Positions 6,281 through 6,425 of a stretch of DNA of 6,425 nucleotides are shown here, in pieces. Source of the DNA: Prevotellaceae bacterium. Lineage in GTDB: Bacteria; Bacteroidota; Bacteroidia; Bacteroidales; UBA932. Numbering within the stretch: position 1 is the first letter of the stretch; each line of letters begins with the position of its first letter. The notes below the pieces were generated by a model. It searched no databases. It worked only from the letters and a program-made list of their open reading frames with translations, and was not told the DNA's origin. Location: NCBI GenBank assembly GCA_031259805.1, contig JAIRKX010000183.1:1-6425 (forward strand), in the 5' to 3' direction. The position numbers and the translations under genes were made by a program.

Positions 6281-6312
6281 GTTATTTAAATCAGAAATTG
6301 TCCGGGAGAATC

Positions 6313-6425
6313 TTTCGGCGGTCAGCGGAATGTTCCTACAGCTTGGGGCGCCTTTTCCGCACGTGCGGAAAAAGCGCCCCCACTTGGGAGTCACATTCCG
6401 CACGCACGGAAGATACGCCCCAAGT
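6313..6425 (-). repeat. Diverged 41-bp palindromic units in inverse orientation
   Basis: This is the same repeat family as at 1-370, but its asymmetric parts (GGGGCG before dyad A, CTCCC after it) read on the minus strand. Dyad centres lie near 6403.5, 6362.5 and 6322, so the spacing is 41 and then about 40.5 bp. The outer unit keeps TTCCG and CGGAA arms. The middle unit is a perfect 20-bp palindrome (6353-6372) inside a 36-bp palindrome with one mismatched pair (6345-6380). The unit nearest gldFG is decayed, with five of seven arm positions pairing. The sequence ends inside the next dyad B, so the array continues beyond the window. It lies just upstream of the gldFG promoter; no gene is apparent in 6269-6425. 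Confidence 0.92.

Noticed and set aside
6269..6403. N-terminal extension of gldFG to the ATG at 6403
   Set aside because: The extra 45 residues come from the palindromic repeat and the promoter region, and GldF similarity starts exactly at the ATG at 6268.
1..6425. Composite transposon or integron bounded by the inverse repeats
   Set aside because: No transposase or integrase gene, target-site duplication or attC-like core (RYYYAAC/GTTRRRY) is visible, and the genes inside are ordinary Bacteroidota genes.

Overview
The window looks like chromosomal DNA from a member of the Bacteroidota, most likely order Bacteroidales. The evidence is a fused GldF-GldG protein, a single-domain RRM RNA-binding protein, a sigma-54-type response regulator with its kinase, start codons mostly without strong Shine-Dalgarno sequences, and promoters of the Bacteroidota TTTG / TAnnTTTG type. 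I cannot name the genus from sequence alone.

Layout, left to right. Positions 1-370 hold nine tandem 41-bp units, each built around inverted repeats. A decayed tenth unit and a small hairpin run on to about 410, and no credible gene lies in 1-431. Positions 432-3150 are a minus-strand two-component operon: an NtrC-family response regulator (1801-3150) is transcribed first and a membrane histidine kinase (432-1811) second, with the two ends overlapping. Positions 3151-3411 are an AT-rich divergent intergenic region. It carries a promoter for each side and a row of 7-nt repeats that leads into the regulator start codon. An 85-residue RRM protein (3412-3669, plus strand) follows, with a potentially structured 3' region and a strong intrinsic terminator at 3772-3801. 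Convergent to it is a large minus-strand gene (3800-6268) coding for an ABC-transporter permease (GldF) joined in frame to its periplasmic partner (GldG). Upstream of that gene, 6313-6425 holds further, more diverged units of the 41-bp family in the opposite orientation, including a 36-bp near-perfect palindrome. This array runs off the window edge.

How the parts relate. The kinase and regulator form one signalling pair: the kinase would phosphorylate Asp56 of the regulator, which then remodels sigma-54 RNA polymerase at promoters not evident in this window. The RRM protein probably acts after transcription, and its U-rich leader and hairpin-containing 3' region make self-control plausible. 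GldFG would be the membrane part of an ABC transporter whose ATPase is not in the window.

The most unusual element is the 41-bp palindromic repeat family. It brackets the 6-kb gene block in opposite orientations, changes mostly in hairpin loops and linkers, and has a period close to four helical turns. It may be a genome-wide extragenic palindrome family or a protein-binding array; only a genome-scale search would tell.
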